DNA from: Pseudomonas umsongensis
GTDB lineage: Bacteria; Pseudomonadota; Gammaproteobacteria; Pseudomonadales; Pseudomonadaceae
Reading direction: 5' to 3'
NCBI RefSeq assembly: GCF_002236105.1
Contig: NZ_NIWU01000004.1
Location: 310,001 to 374,000, forward strand
Length of the DNA stretch: 64,000 nt
The notes beneath the pieces were generated by a model that worked only from the letters and a program-made list of their open reading frames with translations, was not told where the DNA came from and did no database searches. This document shows positions 42,337 to 52,607 of the stretch, one piece after another. The position numbers and the translations under genes were made by a program. Each line of letters opens with the position of its first letter. Positions within the stretch are counted from its first letter, which is position 1.

Positions 42337-45300
42337 GACGACACTCCTTCGGTTTGCGGCGCCGGCTTTTCGGGGGCCCCGGCAGTTTCGACGCGCCTGG
42401 GTGGCAACGGGGCGAAATAGCCCACTACCAGCAGCAGCACGCCCACGCCGATAAACGACACGATCCGCGCCAACCCGCCACGGTTGCTCAATTCGACGAA
42501 GAACAGTTTCGCTACCACCACGCCAATCAGGGCCGCACCGATCAACCAGACTTCACGCCGATGACGCAAATGGCCACCAATCATCAAACCCAGCGCCATC
42601 AAGGTCCAGACGATGGACAGGCCGGCCTGGACCCGCATCGACTCGAGCAAGGCGGGCAGCTCGAACGGTACGCCGCCCCAATGGTGAGCCGTGCGCATCA
42701 CCAGGGCAGTGAAGAACGTGAACAGCGAAGCGCCGACGATCGCTTGCACAGCGGCCGCCACAGCAGCGCTGTAGCTCCCGGGAATCACCTGTTGCGCTGC
42801 CTCACTGCGGGACCACGCGTAGACACCGAACAACGCAAACAGCAGGCCCAATTCCAGCGGGTTGACCAGCGGTAAATAGGGCAAGGGATCAGCCTTGCCA
42901 TCACTGACCGTATTGGCCAGCCAGAACCAGCCCAGCATCAACAATGCCAAAGGCGCGGCGGCATACACACGGTATTCGCGAGCGTAGACCGACACCGGCC
43001 AGGGCCAGGCACGCGGTGCCGCCATCAGCACCAGGTACAAGCTCGGCAGCAGCGCCCAGCCCAGCCAGCGCCAGGCGTTGTAGTGCTCGGACAACAGCAG
43101 CAAGCCATAACGCAGCTCCAGGGCCAGCACACCGATCAGCAACCAACAACCGAGTACGTGAGCGCTGCTCAGGGCAGCGCTCGGCAGGATCGGCGCCAAG
43201 CGTCGCAAGGACAGGAAATGCACGATGAACACCACGGCCCACAGCAGCCAGCCGGCGTTGGCGGCCGGATGAAAGCGCGGATGCCAAGCGGCGAGCAACA
43301 CCAGGCCGGCAGCCGGGATCAGCAAGGTGCAGAGCACGCCCAGCGCGGGCCACGCCAGGCGCAGCGCCAACATGGCCCACAGCGCCACACTGGTTGCCGC
43401 GGCTGCCAGCAGCAATGTCGCCTGCAGGGGCAACGGTGCAAACAGCAGCACTTCACTGACCCAGGCCAGCGCCCACCACCCTGCTCCCCACGCCAGCAAC
43501 ACCCGCGACAAACGCTGCAGGTTCACACCATCGATCACCGTGACAGCAAAGCCGACTTGCAAACGCCACGCCCCGATCAATGCGACCAGGCCCAGCAACA
43601 GCGGTGACCAGAAGCCAGCATGAGCCAACGGCCGCACGCCTTCGCTGACCAGAGGTTCAGCCACCAGGAACAGCACGGCGCCCAGCAGCTGAACGACAAA
43701 CGCGCTCAGCAGGAATGTAGCCGAGCGCAGGTGCAGACCGACGAACAAAGTCAGCAGCCCGGCCATTGCCCAACTGATTGACGTGCCATGGGCGAAAAAG
43801 AACATCGGCGCCAGCAAGTAGACAAATGCCAGGCCGAGAGCGGCCAGAACCGGCAAGACATGACGCTCCCAGGACGACACCTGCCCAGGCAAGGCCTTGT
43901 GCAACTGATGGAAACTGAACAGCAGTGCGCCGCCGAGCAACAACGCTCCCAGCGGCGTGCCATCAAGCAGGCTATTCTCACCGCTGCGCAATTCACTGAG
44001 AAACACCAGCGCCGCGCCCGCTTGCAACAACAAGGCAAATGCACGAGCGAGCGAGCGCTGCTGACGCAGGCCCAGCCAGAAAATCCCCGCGCCTTCCACC
44101 GCCCAGGCGCCACTCGTCCACCGCGCATCCAGCCCCAAGGGAATCGCCAGGCTGGCGAAAATAACGCCCAGCGCCAGGCAGGTTTCCCCCAACAGCAATG
44201 CTCGTCCCATCAGCATCCGAGCCAAGCCCACGTAGATCATGCCGAGCGCCAGGGCGCTGAACGCGGCAGCGAACTCCAGATGCTGAACCACGGCGAACTG
44301 CAATCCAAAGCCAACCAGAGGCGGACCGAACAGCAGTGTGCCGTCGACGTAATCACCCTTGCGCGCAGACCAGCGCAACAGCGCCTCACGGTTGTCATCC
44401 TCAGGCGAGTCCCCCAAATGCAGCAATTTACGTCGGGCGAACAACAAGCCAATGGCCAGGTACATCACGAAGAAAAGAATCAGGAACGGCTCGGTGCTCC
44501 ACAGCAACTCTGGCGTATAGGAGCGCAAACCCCAGGCGAACCCGATACCGAAGGTGCCGGTGAAGCCGATCACGTTGAGCAAGCGCCAGGCCTTGAACCA
44601 GGCGATAACGAGGATGCCGGCGTTGAGCAAGGCGAAGTAACTGAACAACGCGACGTGACTGCCAGCCCCCGTGGAAGCCAGCAGAGGCGCGGCAAATCCG
44701 CCCAGCGCGGCGGCGGCGGCCAGGCCCAGTGCGTCCTGCGTAATGGCCAGGATCGCCGAAAACACCGTCACCGCCACCAACAGGCCAAATGCCGCTGTGG
44801 GATCGAGCAACGGATGCAGGCGCATCGCGGCAAACACCGTCAGGTACAGTACGGCAATGGCGGCGCCTTGCAGCATCAAGGCGTAAGCACTGTTACGCGT
44901 TCGCAGCCACCAGCCCAGGCCCAGCAGGCCCATTGCTACCGCCGCGACACCGGCATAGCGCAATTCGATCGGCACCACCATGCCCTCGGTGGCGTAGCGC
45001 AGCAGGAAAGCCAGACCGAGGAACAACAGCATCACACCGACCCGCAGCACGGTGTTGCCACCCAATAACCACCCACGCGCCGCGTTGATGGCGCGCTCGA
45101 CGAGGCTTGGTTCGGGGGGATTGGCGCGTTCGCGGTCGGCTGGCGCGGGTTTCCATGCATCGAAGGGCTGTGTATGGCTGGACTGGGTAGCCGCAGCGGT
45201 GGCCGTCTCCAGATCGGGCGGCAGTTCCCAGATCAGCTCAGGGGTTTCGACGGGGGCCTGAGTGACCGCGATGTCAGCAACTGGAGCGGCAGCGCTGGCT

Positions 45301-45536
45301 TCAGGCACCTTGATCCCGGGCCCCTCAAGCAAAGCCAAGCGTTGCTCGACCGCGCGCAGTGCAAGTTGCGCCTGTTCGAGCAGGCGACGCTGCTCAATGG
45401 CCTGCGATCCCAGCCTGCCAATGTGAACGGCCTGCCCGATACCCAACCCGAGTAACGCGCCCAGCAACGCATCGCTGAACGACTCGTCGAGTATCCAGCC
45501 CAGCACCAGGCCCACAAGCATGAACATCCATTGCAT
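42333..45536 (-). CDS. DUF2339 family giant polytopic membrane protein
   Basis: A 1067-residue inner-membrane protein. An N-terminal hydrophobic segment (MQWMFMLVGLVLGWILDESF) and a Gly-rich LLGALLGLGIGQAV are followed by a coiled coil (about residues 40-75) and a Pro-rich linker. From about residue 150 there are some 25-30 hydrophobic segments with few soluble loops. Family function is unknown. Start ATG 45536 was chosen over an upstream frame that crosses a REP; AGGGA lies about 9 bp before it. Its stop is coupled to the DUF3999 start. Confidence 0.87.
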   Translation of the reverse strand: MQWMFMLVGLVLGWILDESFSDALLGALLGLGIGQAVHIGRLGSQAIEQRRLLEQAQLALRAVEQRLALLEGPGIKVPEASAAAPVADIAVTQAPVETPELIWELPPDLETATAAATQSSHTQPFDAWKPAPADRERANPPEPSLVERAINAARGWLLGGNTVLRVGVMLLFLGLAFLLRYATEGMVVPIELRYAGVAAVAMGLLGLGWWLRTRNSAYALMLQGAAIAVLYLTVFAAMRLHPLLDPTAAFGLLVAVTVFSAILAITQDALGLAAAAALGGFAAPLLASTGAGSHVALFSYFALLNAGILVIAWFKAWRLLNVIGFTGTFGIGFAWGLRSYTPELLWSTEPFLILFFVMYLAIGLLFARRKLLHLGDSPEDDNREALLRWSARKGDYVDGTLLFGPPLVGFGLQFAVVQHLEFAAAFSALALGMIYVGLARMLMGRALLLGETCLALGVIFASLAIPLGLDARWTSGAWAVEGAGIFWLGLRQQRSLARAFALLLQAGAALVFLSELRSGENSLLDGTPLGALLLGGALLFSFHQLHKALPGQVSSWERHVLPVLAALGLAFVYLLAPMFFFAHGTSISWAMAGLLTLFVGLHLRSATFLLSAFVVQLLGAVLFLVAEPLVSEGVRPLAHAGFWSPLLLGLVALIGAWRLQVGFAVTVIDGVNLQRLSRVLLAWGAGWWALAWVSEVLLFAPLPLQATLLLAAAATSVALWAMLALRLAWPALGVLCTLLIPAAGLVLLAAWHPRFHPAANAGWLLWAVVFIVHFLSLRRLAPILPSAALSSAHVLGCWLLIGVLALELRYGLLLLSEHYNAWRWLGWALLPSLYLVLMAAPRAWPWPVSVYAREYRVYAAAPLALLMLGWFWLANTVSDGKADPLPYLPLVNPLELGLLFALFGVYAWSRSEAAQQVIPGSYSAAVAAAVQAIVGASLFTFFTALVMRTAHHWGGVPFELPALLESMRVQAGLSIVWTLMALGLMIGGHLRHRREVWLIGAALIGVVVAKLFFVELSNRGGLARIVSFIGVGVLLLVVGYFAPLPPRRVETAGAPEKPAPQTEGVSS

Positions 45537-45586
45537 GGTCGATATCCCTAAGCGCAATCCAGGAAGATTAGCGCAGCCAGCTCCAA

Positions 45587-45662
45587 AAAGATCGCAGCCT
45601 CCGGCAGCCCTTACAAGGACATACAAATCCCTGCAGGAGCTGCCGGAGGCTGCGATCTTTTA
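45587..45662. repeat. REP pair, family A variant
   Basis: Inverted AAAAGATCGCAGCCTCCGGC AG and CTGCCGGAGGCTGCGATCTT TT units between the ends of glgP and the start of the DUF2339 gene. Confidence 0.88.
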
Positions 45663-45693
45663 CGGCTGCCAGTATATCGACCCGCTGGAAAAG

Positions 45694-48144
45694 TTACTCC
45701 AACGCCTTCCAGATATCCGTGGCGTACTCGCGAATCGTCCGGTCAGAAGAAAACCAGCCCATGCGCGAGGTGTTCAACACCGCCGATCGCCACCATTCCT
45801 GGGAATCGTGCCAAAGGGCTTCGACGCGCATCTGCGCATTCCAGTAGGAGTCGAAATCGGCGCAGACAAGGAAGCGGTCGTAATCCACCAACGAATCGAT
45901 CAAGCCGGTGTAACGGGACGGATCATCCGGCGAGAACACCCCGCCGCGAATGGCTTGCAATACATCATTGAGTCGATGGGACGCGGCAATGTCCGGCACT
46001 GCGCTGAACTCGTGGTTCTGCTTGCGCGCTTCGACCTGCTGGGCACTGAGACCAAAGATGAACATGTTCTCCGCGCCGATGCGCTCGGACATCTCCACGT
46101 TGGCACCGTCCAGCGTGCCGATGGTCAATGCACCGTTGAGGCCGAATTTCATGTTGCTGGTCCCCGAGGCTTCAAAGCCGGCAGTGGAGATCTGCTCGGA
46201 CAGATCCGCCGCCGGAATAATGCTCTCCGCCAGGCTGACGTTGTAGTTGGGCAGGAACACGACCTTGAGCAATCCGCGTACAGTCGGGTCGTTGTTCACC
46301 ACCCGGGCGATGTCGTTGGTCAGCTTGATGATCAACTTGGCCTGGTGATAACTGGCCGCCGCTTTACCGGCGAAGATCTTCACCCGTGGCACCCAGTCGA
46401 TTTCAGGTTCCGCACGAATCGCCTGGTACAACGCCACGGTGTGCATCAGGTTGAGCAGTTGGCGCTTGTATTCGTGGATCCGCTTGACCTGCACGTCGAA
46501 CATCGCCGCCGGGTTGACCGCCACCCCCAAACGTTCGTGAATCAGGTAGGCCAGGGCCTTTTTGCTGTGCAGACGCTGTTCGGCGAAGGCCTTGCGGAAC
46601 GCAGGCTTGTCGGCGAATGGCTGCAGGTCGAGCAGTCGCTCCTCGGGCTTGTCCAGCAAGTCCGGGCCCAGGGCATCGACCAGCATCGAGGTCAGCTCCG
46701 GGTTGGCCTGGTACAGCCAGCGGCGGAACGTGATGCCATTGGTCTTGTTGTTGATCCGTTGCGGATAGAGCTTGTGCAGCTCGGAGAACACCGTCTTGCG
46801 CATCAGTTGCGTGTGCAAGCCGGATACGCCATTGACACTGTGGGAGCCGAGGAACGCCAGGTTGCCCATGCGCACACGTCGACCGTTGTCTTCCTCAATC
46901 AAGGACACCGCGCGCAACACATCGAAATCATGGATGCCCTTGGCCCGCAGCGAGTCGATGTGCTGGGCATTGATCAGGTAAATGATCTGCATGTGCCGTG
47001 GCAACATGCGCTCCATCAGGCCTACCGGCCAGGTTTCCAGCGCCTCGGGCAGCAACGTGTGGTTGGTGTAGGAAAGCGTGTCGACCGTCACCTGCCAGGC
47101 CGCGTCCCACGCCACGTCATAGACATCCACCAATTGGCGCATTAACTCGGCCACGGCAATCGAGGGGTGGGTGTCGTTGAGCTGGATCGCTGCGTGATCG
47201 CCCAGGGTCAGGACGGAGGTGTGCATGTTGCGATGACGGCGCAGCAAGTCCTGTAGGGAGGCGGCAACGAAGAAGTATTCCTGGCGCAACCGCAGTTCTT
47301 GGCCGGCCTCGGTGCTGTCTGCCGGGTACAGTACTCGAGAGATACTTTCAGCCCGGGCCACTTCCGCCACCGCTCCCAGGTGATCGCCGGCATTGAAGCG
47401 TTCCAGGTGCAAATCTTCCATAGCCCGCGCGCGCCACAGCCGCAACGTGTTCACGCTTGCCCCGCGCCAACCGACCACGGGTGTGTCATAGGCAATGGCC
47501 CGTACGGTTTCCGCCGGGTGCCAGACTTGCTTGGATTTGCCTTCGCTGTCGGTCACGGTCTCGACGCCGCCACCGAAGCCGATCGGGTAAACCACTTCTG
47601 GGCGCTCGAACTCCCACGGATTGCCGAAGTCCAGCCAGTGCTCGGTCTGTTCCTGTTGCCAACCGTCGACGATGGCCTGACGAAACAGGCCGTGCTCGTA
47701 ACGAATGCCGTAGCCATGACCCGCGATGCCCAGGGTCGACATGCTTTCCATGAAACACGCCGCCAGTCGTCCAAGACCACCGTTGCCCAACGCCGCATCA
47801 GGCTCCAGCAGGCGGATGCGTTCAAGATCGACGCCGAGTTCGGTCAGGGCTTCGCGTGCCACGTCGAGCAGGCCGAGATTGCTCAGGCTGTCGTAAAGCA
47901 GTCGGCCGATCAGAAATTCCAGGGAGAGGTAATAAACCCGTTTCTGTCCTTTGCGGTAAATCTGCCGAGTGTGGTCCATCCAGTGCTCGACCATGTGATC
48001 ACGCGCTGCCAGGGCAATGGCTTCGAACCAGTCATGATCGAAGGCGTGATCCGGGTCTTTGCCCACCGCGTAGGTGAGTTTGGTCAAGACGGCGTCGCGG
48101 AATGCGGCCACCTCTGCTTCGCGAACAAGTGGTTCTTGAGTCAT
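45694..48144 (-). CDS. glgP: Glycogen/maltodextrin phosphorylase GlgP
   Basis: Phosphorolysis of alpha-1,4-glucans to glucose-1-phosphate. The 816-residue enzyme carries the pyridoxal-phosphate lysine in EASGTSNMKFGLNGALTIGT, plus GNGGLGRLAACFMESMSTL, YGIRYEHGLFRQ and VKRIHEYKRQLLN, all strongly conserved in the family. It lies outside a glycogen operon here, alone between the DUF2339 gene and a divergent ykgJ-type gene. AGGTCC precedes the ATG. Confidence 0.96.
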   Translation of the reverse strand: MTQEPLVREAEVAAFRDAVLTKLTYAVGKDPDHAFDHDWFEAIALAARDHMVEHWMDHTRQIYRKGQKRVYYLSLEFLIGRLLYDSLSNLGLLDVAREALTELGVDLERIRLLEPDAALGNGGLGRLAACFMESMSTLGIAGHGYGIRYEHGLFRQAIVDGWQQEQTEHWLDFGNPWEFERPEVVYPIGFGGGVETVTDSEGKSKQVWHPAETVRAIAYDTPVVGWRGASVNTLRLWRARAMEDLHLERFNAGDHLGAVAEVARAESISRVLYPADSTEAGQELRLRQEYFFVAASLQDLLRRHRNMHTSVLTLGDHAAIQLNDTHPSIAVAELMRQLVDVYDVAWDAAWQVTVDTLSYTNHTLLPEALETWPVGLMERMLPRHMQIIYLINAQHIDSLRAKGIHDFDVLRAVSLIEEDNGRRVRMGNLAFLGSHSVNGVSGLHTQLMRKTVFSELHKLYPQRINNKTNGITFRRWLYQANPELTSMLVDALGPDLLDKPEERLLDLQPFADKPAFRKAFAEQRLHSKKALAYLIHERLGVAVNPAAMFDVQVKRIHEYKRQLLNLMHTVALYQAIRAEPEIDWVPRVKIFAGKAAASYHQAKLIIKLTNDIARVVNNDPTVRGLLKVVFLPNYNVSLAESIIPAADLSEQISTAGFEASGTSNMKFGLNGALTIGTLDGANVEMSERIGAENMFIFGLSAQQVEARKQNHEFSAVPDIAASHRLNDVLQAIRGGVFSPDDPSRYTGLIDSLVDYDRFLVCADFDSYWNAQMRVEALWHDSQEWWRSAVLNTSRMGWFSSDRTIREYATDIWKALE

Positions 48145-48402
48145 CGATAGGACCTCGAGCGAGCTTGGAGTTGTCTGAGACTAGACGGTCTGACAAACGG
48201 TATAGACTCTGGTTCGGCAGTTTTTCCTGTTAATGCGCATCAAGCCGGCAATACATTGTCATGTACCTGATTCAATGCAGGGGCCGTGCCGGATTAGTGG
48301 TGCTGCGTGGATGCCCATGAAAAAAAACTGGCGAAAGGTTGTTCAAAAATCCACCAGTCCCGGTATGATCGCGCGCCCTGATGCACACGCTGGTAACAAC
48401 CG

Positions 48403-48840
48403 ATGATGAAGCCCAACCTGATCGCCGCCGCGGAGATCGACCGACTCGACACCTGGGCCAAGTACTCTGCCCCAATGTGCGGCTCCTGCCTATCGAGCTG
48501 CTGCACCCTGCCGGTCGAGGTCAAGATCAAGGACCTGATCCGCATCGGCATCGTCGACGAGTTCGAACGCGGCGACCCGCCAAAGAACATCGCCAAGCGC
48601 CTGCAGAAGGAAGGGATCGTCGAGCGCTATAACCAGAAGTCCGAGATCTTCACCCTCCAGCGCATGAGCAACAACGATTGCCTTTATCTGGATCGTAAGA
48701 GCCGTCTGTGCACTATTTATGAAAAGCGCCCGGATACGTGCCGCAACCACCCGAAAATCGGCCCGCGGCCGGGGTATTGCGCGTACAAGCCCAAGGAAGT
48801 GGTGCGTGAAACCAATTCCCGGAGTATCGAGCGGTTCTGA
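48403..48840 (+). CDS. YkgJ-family cysteine-cluster protein
   Basis: A 145-residue protein with a CxxCxxxCC cluster (PMCGSCLSSCCTLPVEV) and a second group CLYLDRKSRLCTIYEKRPDTCRNHP, eight to nine cysteines in all. This is the pattern of the UPF0153/YkgJ family, probably binding an iron-sulfur cluster or zinc. Function is unknown. Two adjacent ATG codons (48403 and 48406) could start translation. Confidence 0.85.
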   Translation: MMKPNLIAAAEIDRLDTWAKYSAPMCGSCLSSCCTLPVEVKIKDLIRIGIVDEFERGDPPKNIAKRLQKEGIVERYNQKSEIFTLQRMSNNDCLYLDRKSRLCTIYEKRPDTCRNHPKIGPRPGYCAYKPKEVVRETNSRSIERF

Positions 48841-48843
48841 TCT

Positions 48844-48951
48844 GATCGTTCCCACGCTCCGCGTGGGAATGCAGCCAGGGACGCTCCGCGCCCCAAAAGC
48901 GTGACGCAGAGCGTCACAAGAGGCGTTCCCACGCAGAGCGTGGGAACGATC
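48844..48951. repeat. REP cluster, family C
   Basis: Outer inverted GATCGTTCCCACGCTCCGCG and GCGTTCCCACGCAGAGCGTG-type units, inner GGACGCTCCGCGCC and GTGACGCAGAGCGTCAC hairpins. Between the converging ykgJ-type gene and typA. Confidence 0.9.
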
Positions 48952-48979
48952 AACCTGGCACCGCACAAATCGCAGACAA

Positions 48980-49017
48980 ACAAAAACGCCCCCGATCTCT
49001 CGACCGGGGGCGTTTTC
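48980..49017. terminator. Bidirectional terminator between the ykgJ-type gene and typA
   Basis: AAAAACGCCCCCGATCTCTC gaccGGGGGCGTTTTCGTT: a 10-bp stem flanked by A and T runs, usable from both sides. Confidence 0.88.
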
Positions 49018-49036
49018 GTTCAGCCGGGGCTAAATC

Positions 49037-50857
49037 TTATGCCTTGGCTTTCTTGGCAGCGCGGGTACGCTCGCTTTCGTCCAGGATCTTCTTGCGAAGA
49101 CGGATGGACTTAGGAGTCACTTCACACAGCTCGTCGTCCTGGATGAATTCCAGGGCCTGTTCCAGGGTGAAGCGAACAGGTGGAACCAGGGCGATGGTTT
49201 CGTCTTTACCCGAAGCACGCATGTTGTCGAGCTTCTTGCCCTTGGTAGGGTTGACGCCCAGGTCGTTGTCACGGCTGTTCAGACCAACGATCTGACCGTT
49301 GTAGATTTCCTGACCGTGTTCAACGAACAGCTTGCCACGCGCCTGCAGGGTTTCCAGGGAGTAGGTCAGTGCCTTGCCGGTTTCAACCGAAACCAGAACG
49401 CCGTTCTGACGGCCGGACATGTCGCCGGACTTCATCACGTCGTAACGGTCGAAGATCGAGGTCAGGATGCCAGCACCGTTGGTCAGGGTCAGGAACTGGT
49501 TACGGAAACCGATCAGACCACGAGCAGGGATGTTGTATTCCAGACGCACACGGCCCTTGCCATCCGGCACCATGTTGGTCAGGTCACCCTTACGCAGGCC
49601 CATCTCTTCCATCACCTTGCCTTGGGATTCTTCCGGCAGGTCGATGGTGACGTTTTCGTACGGTTCGTGCTTCACGCCGTCAACCAGACGGATGATCACT
49701 TCCGGACGGCCTACAGCCATTTCGAAACCTTCGCGACGCATGGTTTCGATCAGAACCGAGAGGTGCAGTTCGCCACGGCCCGATACCTTGAACTTGTCAG
49801 CCGAGTCGCCTTCTTCAACGCGCAGTGCAACGTTGTACAGCAGCTCTTTGTCCAGACGTTCCTTGATGTTACGGGAAGTCACGAACTTGCCTTCTTTACC
49901 GCAGAATGGCGAGTCGTTTACCTGGAAGGTCATGGAAACGGTTGGCTCGTCGACGGTCAACGGCTTCATCGCTTCGACGTTGTCCGGGGTGCACAGGGTG
50001 TCGGAGATGAACAGCGATTCCATACCGCTGATGCACACGATGTCGCCTGCAGCAGCTTCTTCAACGTCTACACGGTGCAGACCGTGGTGACCCATCAGCT
50101 TCAGGATACGACCGTTACGCTTCTTGCCGTCGGCGCCGATAGCCACAACCGGGGTGTTCGGCTTGACGCGACCACGAGCGATACGGCCAACACCGATAAC
50201 ACCCAGGAAGCTGTTGTAGTCCAGTGCGGAGATCTGCATCTGGAACGGACCGTCACGGTCAACAGCCGGCGCTGGTACGTTGTCGACGATCGACTGGTAC
50301 AGCGGGGTCATGTCTTCAGCCATTTCGTTGTGGTCCAGACCGGCAATACCGTTCAGGGCCGAGGCGTAGACGACTTTGAAGTCCAGCTGTTCTTCGGTGG
50401 CACCCAGGTTGTCGAACAGGTCGAAGATCTGGTCCAGAACCCAATCCGGACGCGCGCCTGGACGGTCAACCTTGTTGATGCACACGATCGGACGCAGGCC
50501 GGCTTCGAAAGCCTTCTTGGTCACGAAACGGGTTTGCGGCATAGGGCCGTCTTGAGCGTCAACCAGCAGCAGAACGGAGTCGACCATCGACATTACGCGT
50601 TCTACTTCGCCGCCGAAGTCGGCGTGGCCCGGGGTGTCCACGATGTTGATGTGGTAGCCGTTCCAGTTGATGGCGGTGTTTTTCGCCAGAATGGTAATAC
50701 CGCGCTCTTTCTCCTGGTCGTTGGAGTCCATCACGCGCTCGTCGTTGAGCTCGTTGCGCTCCAGGGTGCCGGATTGACGCAGGAGTTTGTCTACCAGGGT
50801 GGTTTTACCATGGTCAACGTGAGCAATGATGGCGATGTTACGTAGATTTTCGATCAC
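49037..50857 (-). CDS. typA: Ribosome-associated GTPase TypA/BipA
   Basis: A 606-residue translational GTPase related to EF-G, linked to stress adaptation and 50S assembly. G motifs are IIAHVDHGKTTL (G1), RGITI (G2), DTPGHADF (G3), NKVDRPGAR (G4) and SALNGI (G5), followed by domains II, III, V and the BipA-specific C-terminal domain (RKGDLTNMVPDGKGRVRLEYNIPARGLIG). It begins at GTG 50857. Stand-alone gene. Confidence 0.97.
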   Translation of the reverse strand: MIENLRNIAIIAHVDHGKTTLVDKLLRQSGTLERNELNDERVMDSNDQEKERGITILAKNTAINWNGYHINIVDTPGHADFGGEVERVMSMVDSVLLLVDAQDGPMPQTRFVTKKAFEAGLRPIVCINKVDRPGARPDWVLDQIFDLFDNLGATEEQLDFKVVYASALNGIAGLDHNEMAEDMTPLYQSIVDNVPAPAVDRDGPFQMQISALDYNSFLGVIGVGRIARGRVKPNTPVVAIGADGKKRNGRILKLMGHHGLHRVDVEEAAAGDIVCISGMESLFISDTLCTPDNVEAMKPLTVDEPTVSMTFQVNDSPFCGKEGKFVTSRNIKERLDKELLYNVALRVEEGDSADKFKVSGRGELHLSVLIETMRREGFEMAVGRPEVIIRLVDGVKHEPYENVTIDLPEESQGKVMEEMGLRKGDLTNMVPDGKGRVRLEYNIPARGLIGFRNQFLTLTNGAGILTSIFDRYDVMKSGDMSGRQNGVLVSVETGKALTYSLETLQARGKLFVEHGQEIYNGQIVGLNSRDNDLGVNPTKGKKLDNMRASGKDETIALVPPVRFTLEQALEFIQDDELCEVTPKSIRLRKKILDESERTRAAKKAKA

Positions 50858-50996
50858 TTGTGTATCTCGATCAGAGGATTCGGTGCGCTGACAAGTCTTG
50901 GCAGCGATTTACAGTAGAGTCAGGCCTTGCCGTTACAGCTTGACGGCGGCGTCGGGGGGCCGGTGACGCAAGCCACAGGCAAACAGCCCCGGGCAC

Positions 50997-52451
50997 TTAG
51001 CTCGGTCGATAAACGCGCACATTGGCATGTCCCTCACTGAGCAAATGGTGGGCATGCAGGCGACTCATCACGCCTTTGTCGCAATAAAGCAGGTACTGGC
51101 GAGTAGGGTCCAGTTCCTTGAAACGAGCGTTCAGTGCATAAAACGGCATCGTTTGTACCTCGATGCCAGCAAGGTCCAGCGGGTCGTCTTCAGCGGCATC
51201 CGGGTGACGGATGTCGATCACGATCTGACCGGCCAGCGCTTCGCTGACTTCTTCAATTTGCAGGTCCTGGCCCAATTCGTCGATCACGCGATCGATCGGT
51301 ACCAGTTTGGCGTTCTCGAGCGCACGCTCAAGGACTGCCATGTCGAATTCTTTCTCTTCGTGCTCCACCCGATGGCGCTTGGCAGCAGTCTTGGGGTTCA
51401 CCGAGATGACCCCGCAGTACTCCGGCATGTGCCTGGCGAAGTCGGCGGTGCCGATTTCGTTGGCCAGGTCGATGATGTCCTGCTTGTGGCTGGCGATCAG
51501 CGGACGCAAGACCAGCTTGTCGGTCACGCAATCGATCACGGACAGGTTCGGCAGGGTCTGGCTCGATACCTGGGAGATCGCCTCTCCGGTGACCAACGCG
51601 TCGATGTGCAGTCGATCGGCAATTTGGGAGGAAGCGCGCAACATCATACGCTTCAATACTACGCCCATATGACTGTTATCGACTTTGCCGAGAATTTCTC
51701 CCAGCACTTCTTCGAACGGCACACTGACAAATAACACGCGTTGCGAGCTGCCGTACTTCTTCCAGATGAAATGCGCGACTTCCATGACGCCCAATTCGTG
51801 TGCACGCCCACCCAGGTTGAAGAAGCAGAAATGCGCCATCAGGCCGCGGCGCATGATCTGGTAGGCGGCGACGGTGGAATCGAAGCCGCCGGACATCAGC
51901 ACCAGCGTCTGCTCCAGCGCACCCAGCGGATATCCGCCAATACCGTTGTGTTGGCTATGGATCACGAACAACCGTTGGTCGCGAACTTCGATGCGCACTT
52001 CGATTTCAGGCTTTTTCAGGTCAATCCCGGCGGCACCGCACTGTCGGCGCAACTGGCTGCCGACATATTTCTCGATGTCAATCGAGCTGAACGGGTGCTT
52101 GCCGGCACGCTTGCAACGCACCGAAAAAATCTTCCCGGCCAGCGCATCACCGTAGTGCTGCTTGCACTTCTCGACGATGTCATCGAAGTCACCCAGCGGG
52201 TACTCGTCGATTTGCAGGAAATGCGCAATGCCCGGCATGCAGCTCAGGCGCTCACCCATCTCCTTCAGGGCCTTGGGCTCGCTGACACGGGTCTCCAGCT
52301 CGAGATTGTCCCACACGCCGTTCACCACCACAGCCGGGTCCAGATCGCGGAGCACGGCACGGATGTTCTTGGCCAACTGGCGGATAAAACGCATCCGTAC
52401 CGGGCGGCTCTTGATGGTGATCTCTGGAAAGACTTTTACGATTAATTTCAT
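50997..52451 (-). CDS. thiI: tRNA 4-thiouridine synthase / thiamine sulfur-transfer enzyme ThiI
   Basis: Adenylates U8 of tRNA and transfers sulfur to it; in many bacteria also supplies sulfur for the thiazole of thiamine. The 484-residue protein has a THUMP domain (about residues 60-165), a PP-loop ATP-pyrophosphatase motif LMSGGFDSTVAAYQ, and the C-terminal rhodanese domain with the catalytic Cys in LLYCDKGVMSRLHAHHL. This three-domain version is the gammaproteobacterial form. Start ATG 52451 gives MKLIVKVFPEITIKS, the family start; the upstream open frame is not used. Confidence 0.96.
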   Translation of the reverse strand: MKLIVKVFPEITIKSRPVRMRFIRQLAKNIRAVLRDLDPAVVVNGVWDNLELETRVSEPKALKEMGERLSCMPGIAHFLQIDEYPLGDFDDIVEKCKQHYGDALAGKIFSVRCKRAGKHPFSSIDIEKYVGSQLRRQCGAAGIDLKKPEIEVRIEVRDQRLFVIHSQHNGIGGYPLGALEQTLVLMSGGFDSTVAAYQIMRRGLMAHFCFFNLGGRAHELGVMEVAHFIWKKYGSSQRVLFVSVPFEEVLGEILGKVDNSHMGVVLKRMMLRASSQIADRLHIDALVTGEAISQVSSQTLPNLSVIDCVTDKLVLRPLIASHKQDIIDLANEIGTADFARHMPEYCGVISVNPKTAAKRHRVEHEEKEFDMAVLERALENAKLVPIDRVIDELGQDLQIEEVSEALAGQIVIDIRHPDAAEDDPLDLAGIEVQTMPFYALNARFKELDPTRQYLLYCDKGVMSRLHAHHLLSEGHANVRVYRPS

Positions 52452-52607
52452 GGAAACAGCGCGCGCGAGGCCTGCCGAAAAAGGGGGGCGCGGATTATAG
52501 CGGAAATTGCTCAAGGTTTAACCAGTTAATATGCAGAAGGTTTTGCACGCACCAAAACGGGTCATTTATTGAAACGAGCGCCACATTGTAGGGCGGTATT
52601 TTCCGCA

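Noticed and set aside
43788..45068. Plus-strand Gln/Arg-rich open frame opposite the DUF2339 gene
   Set aside because: Reverse complement of hydrophobic Leu/Ala codons gives Gln/Arg/His-rich nonsense; no start signals.
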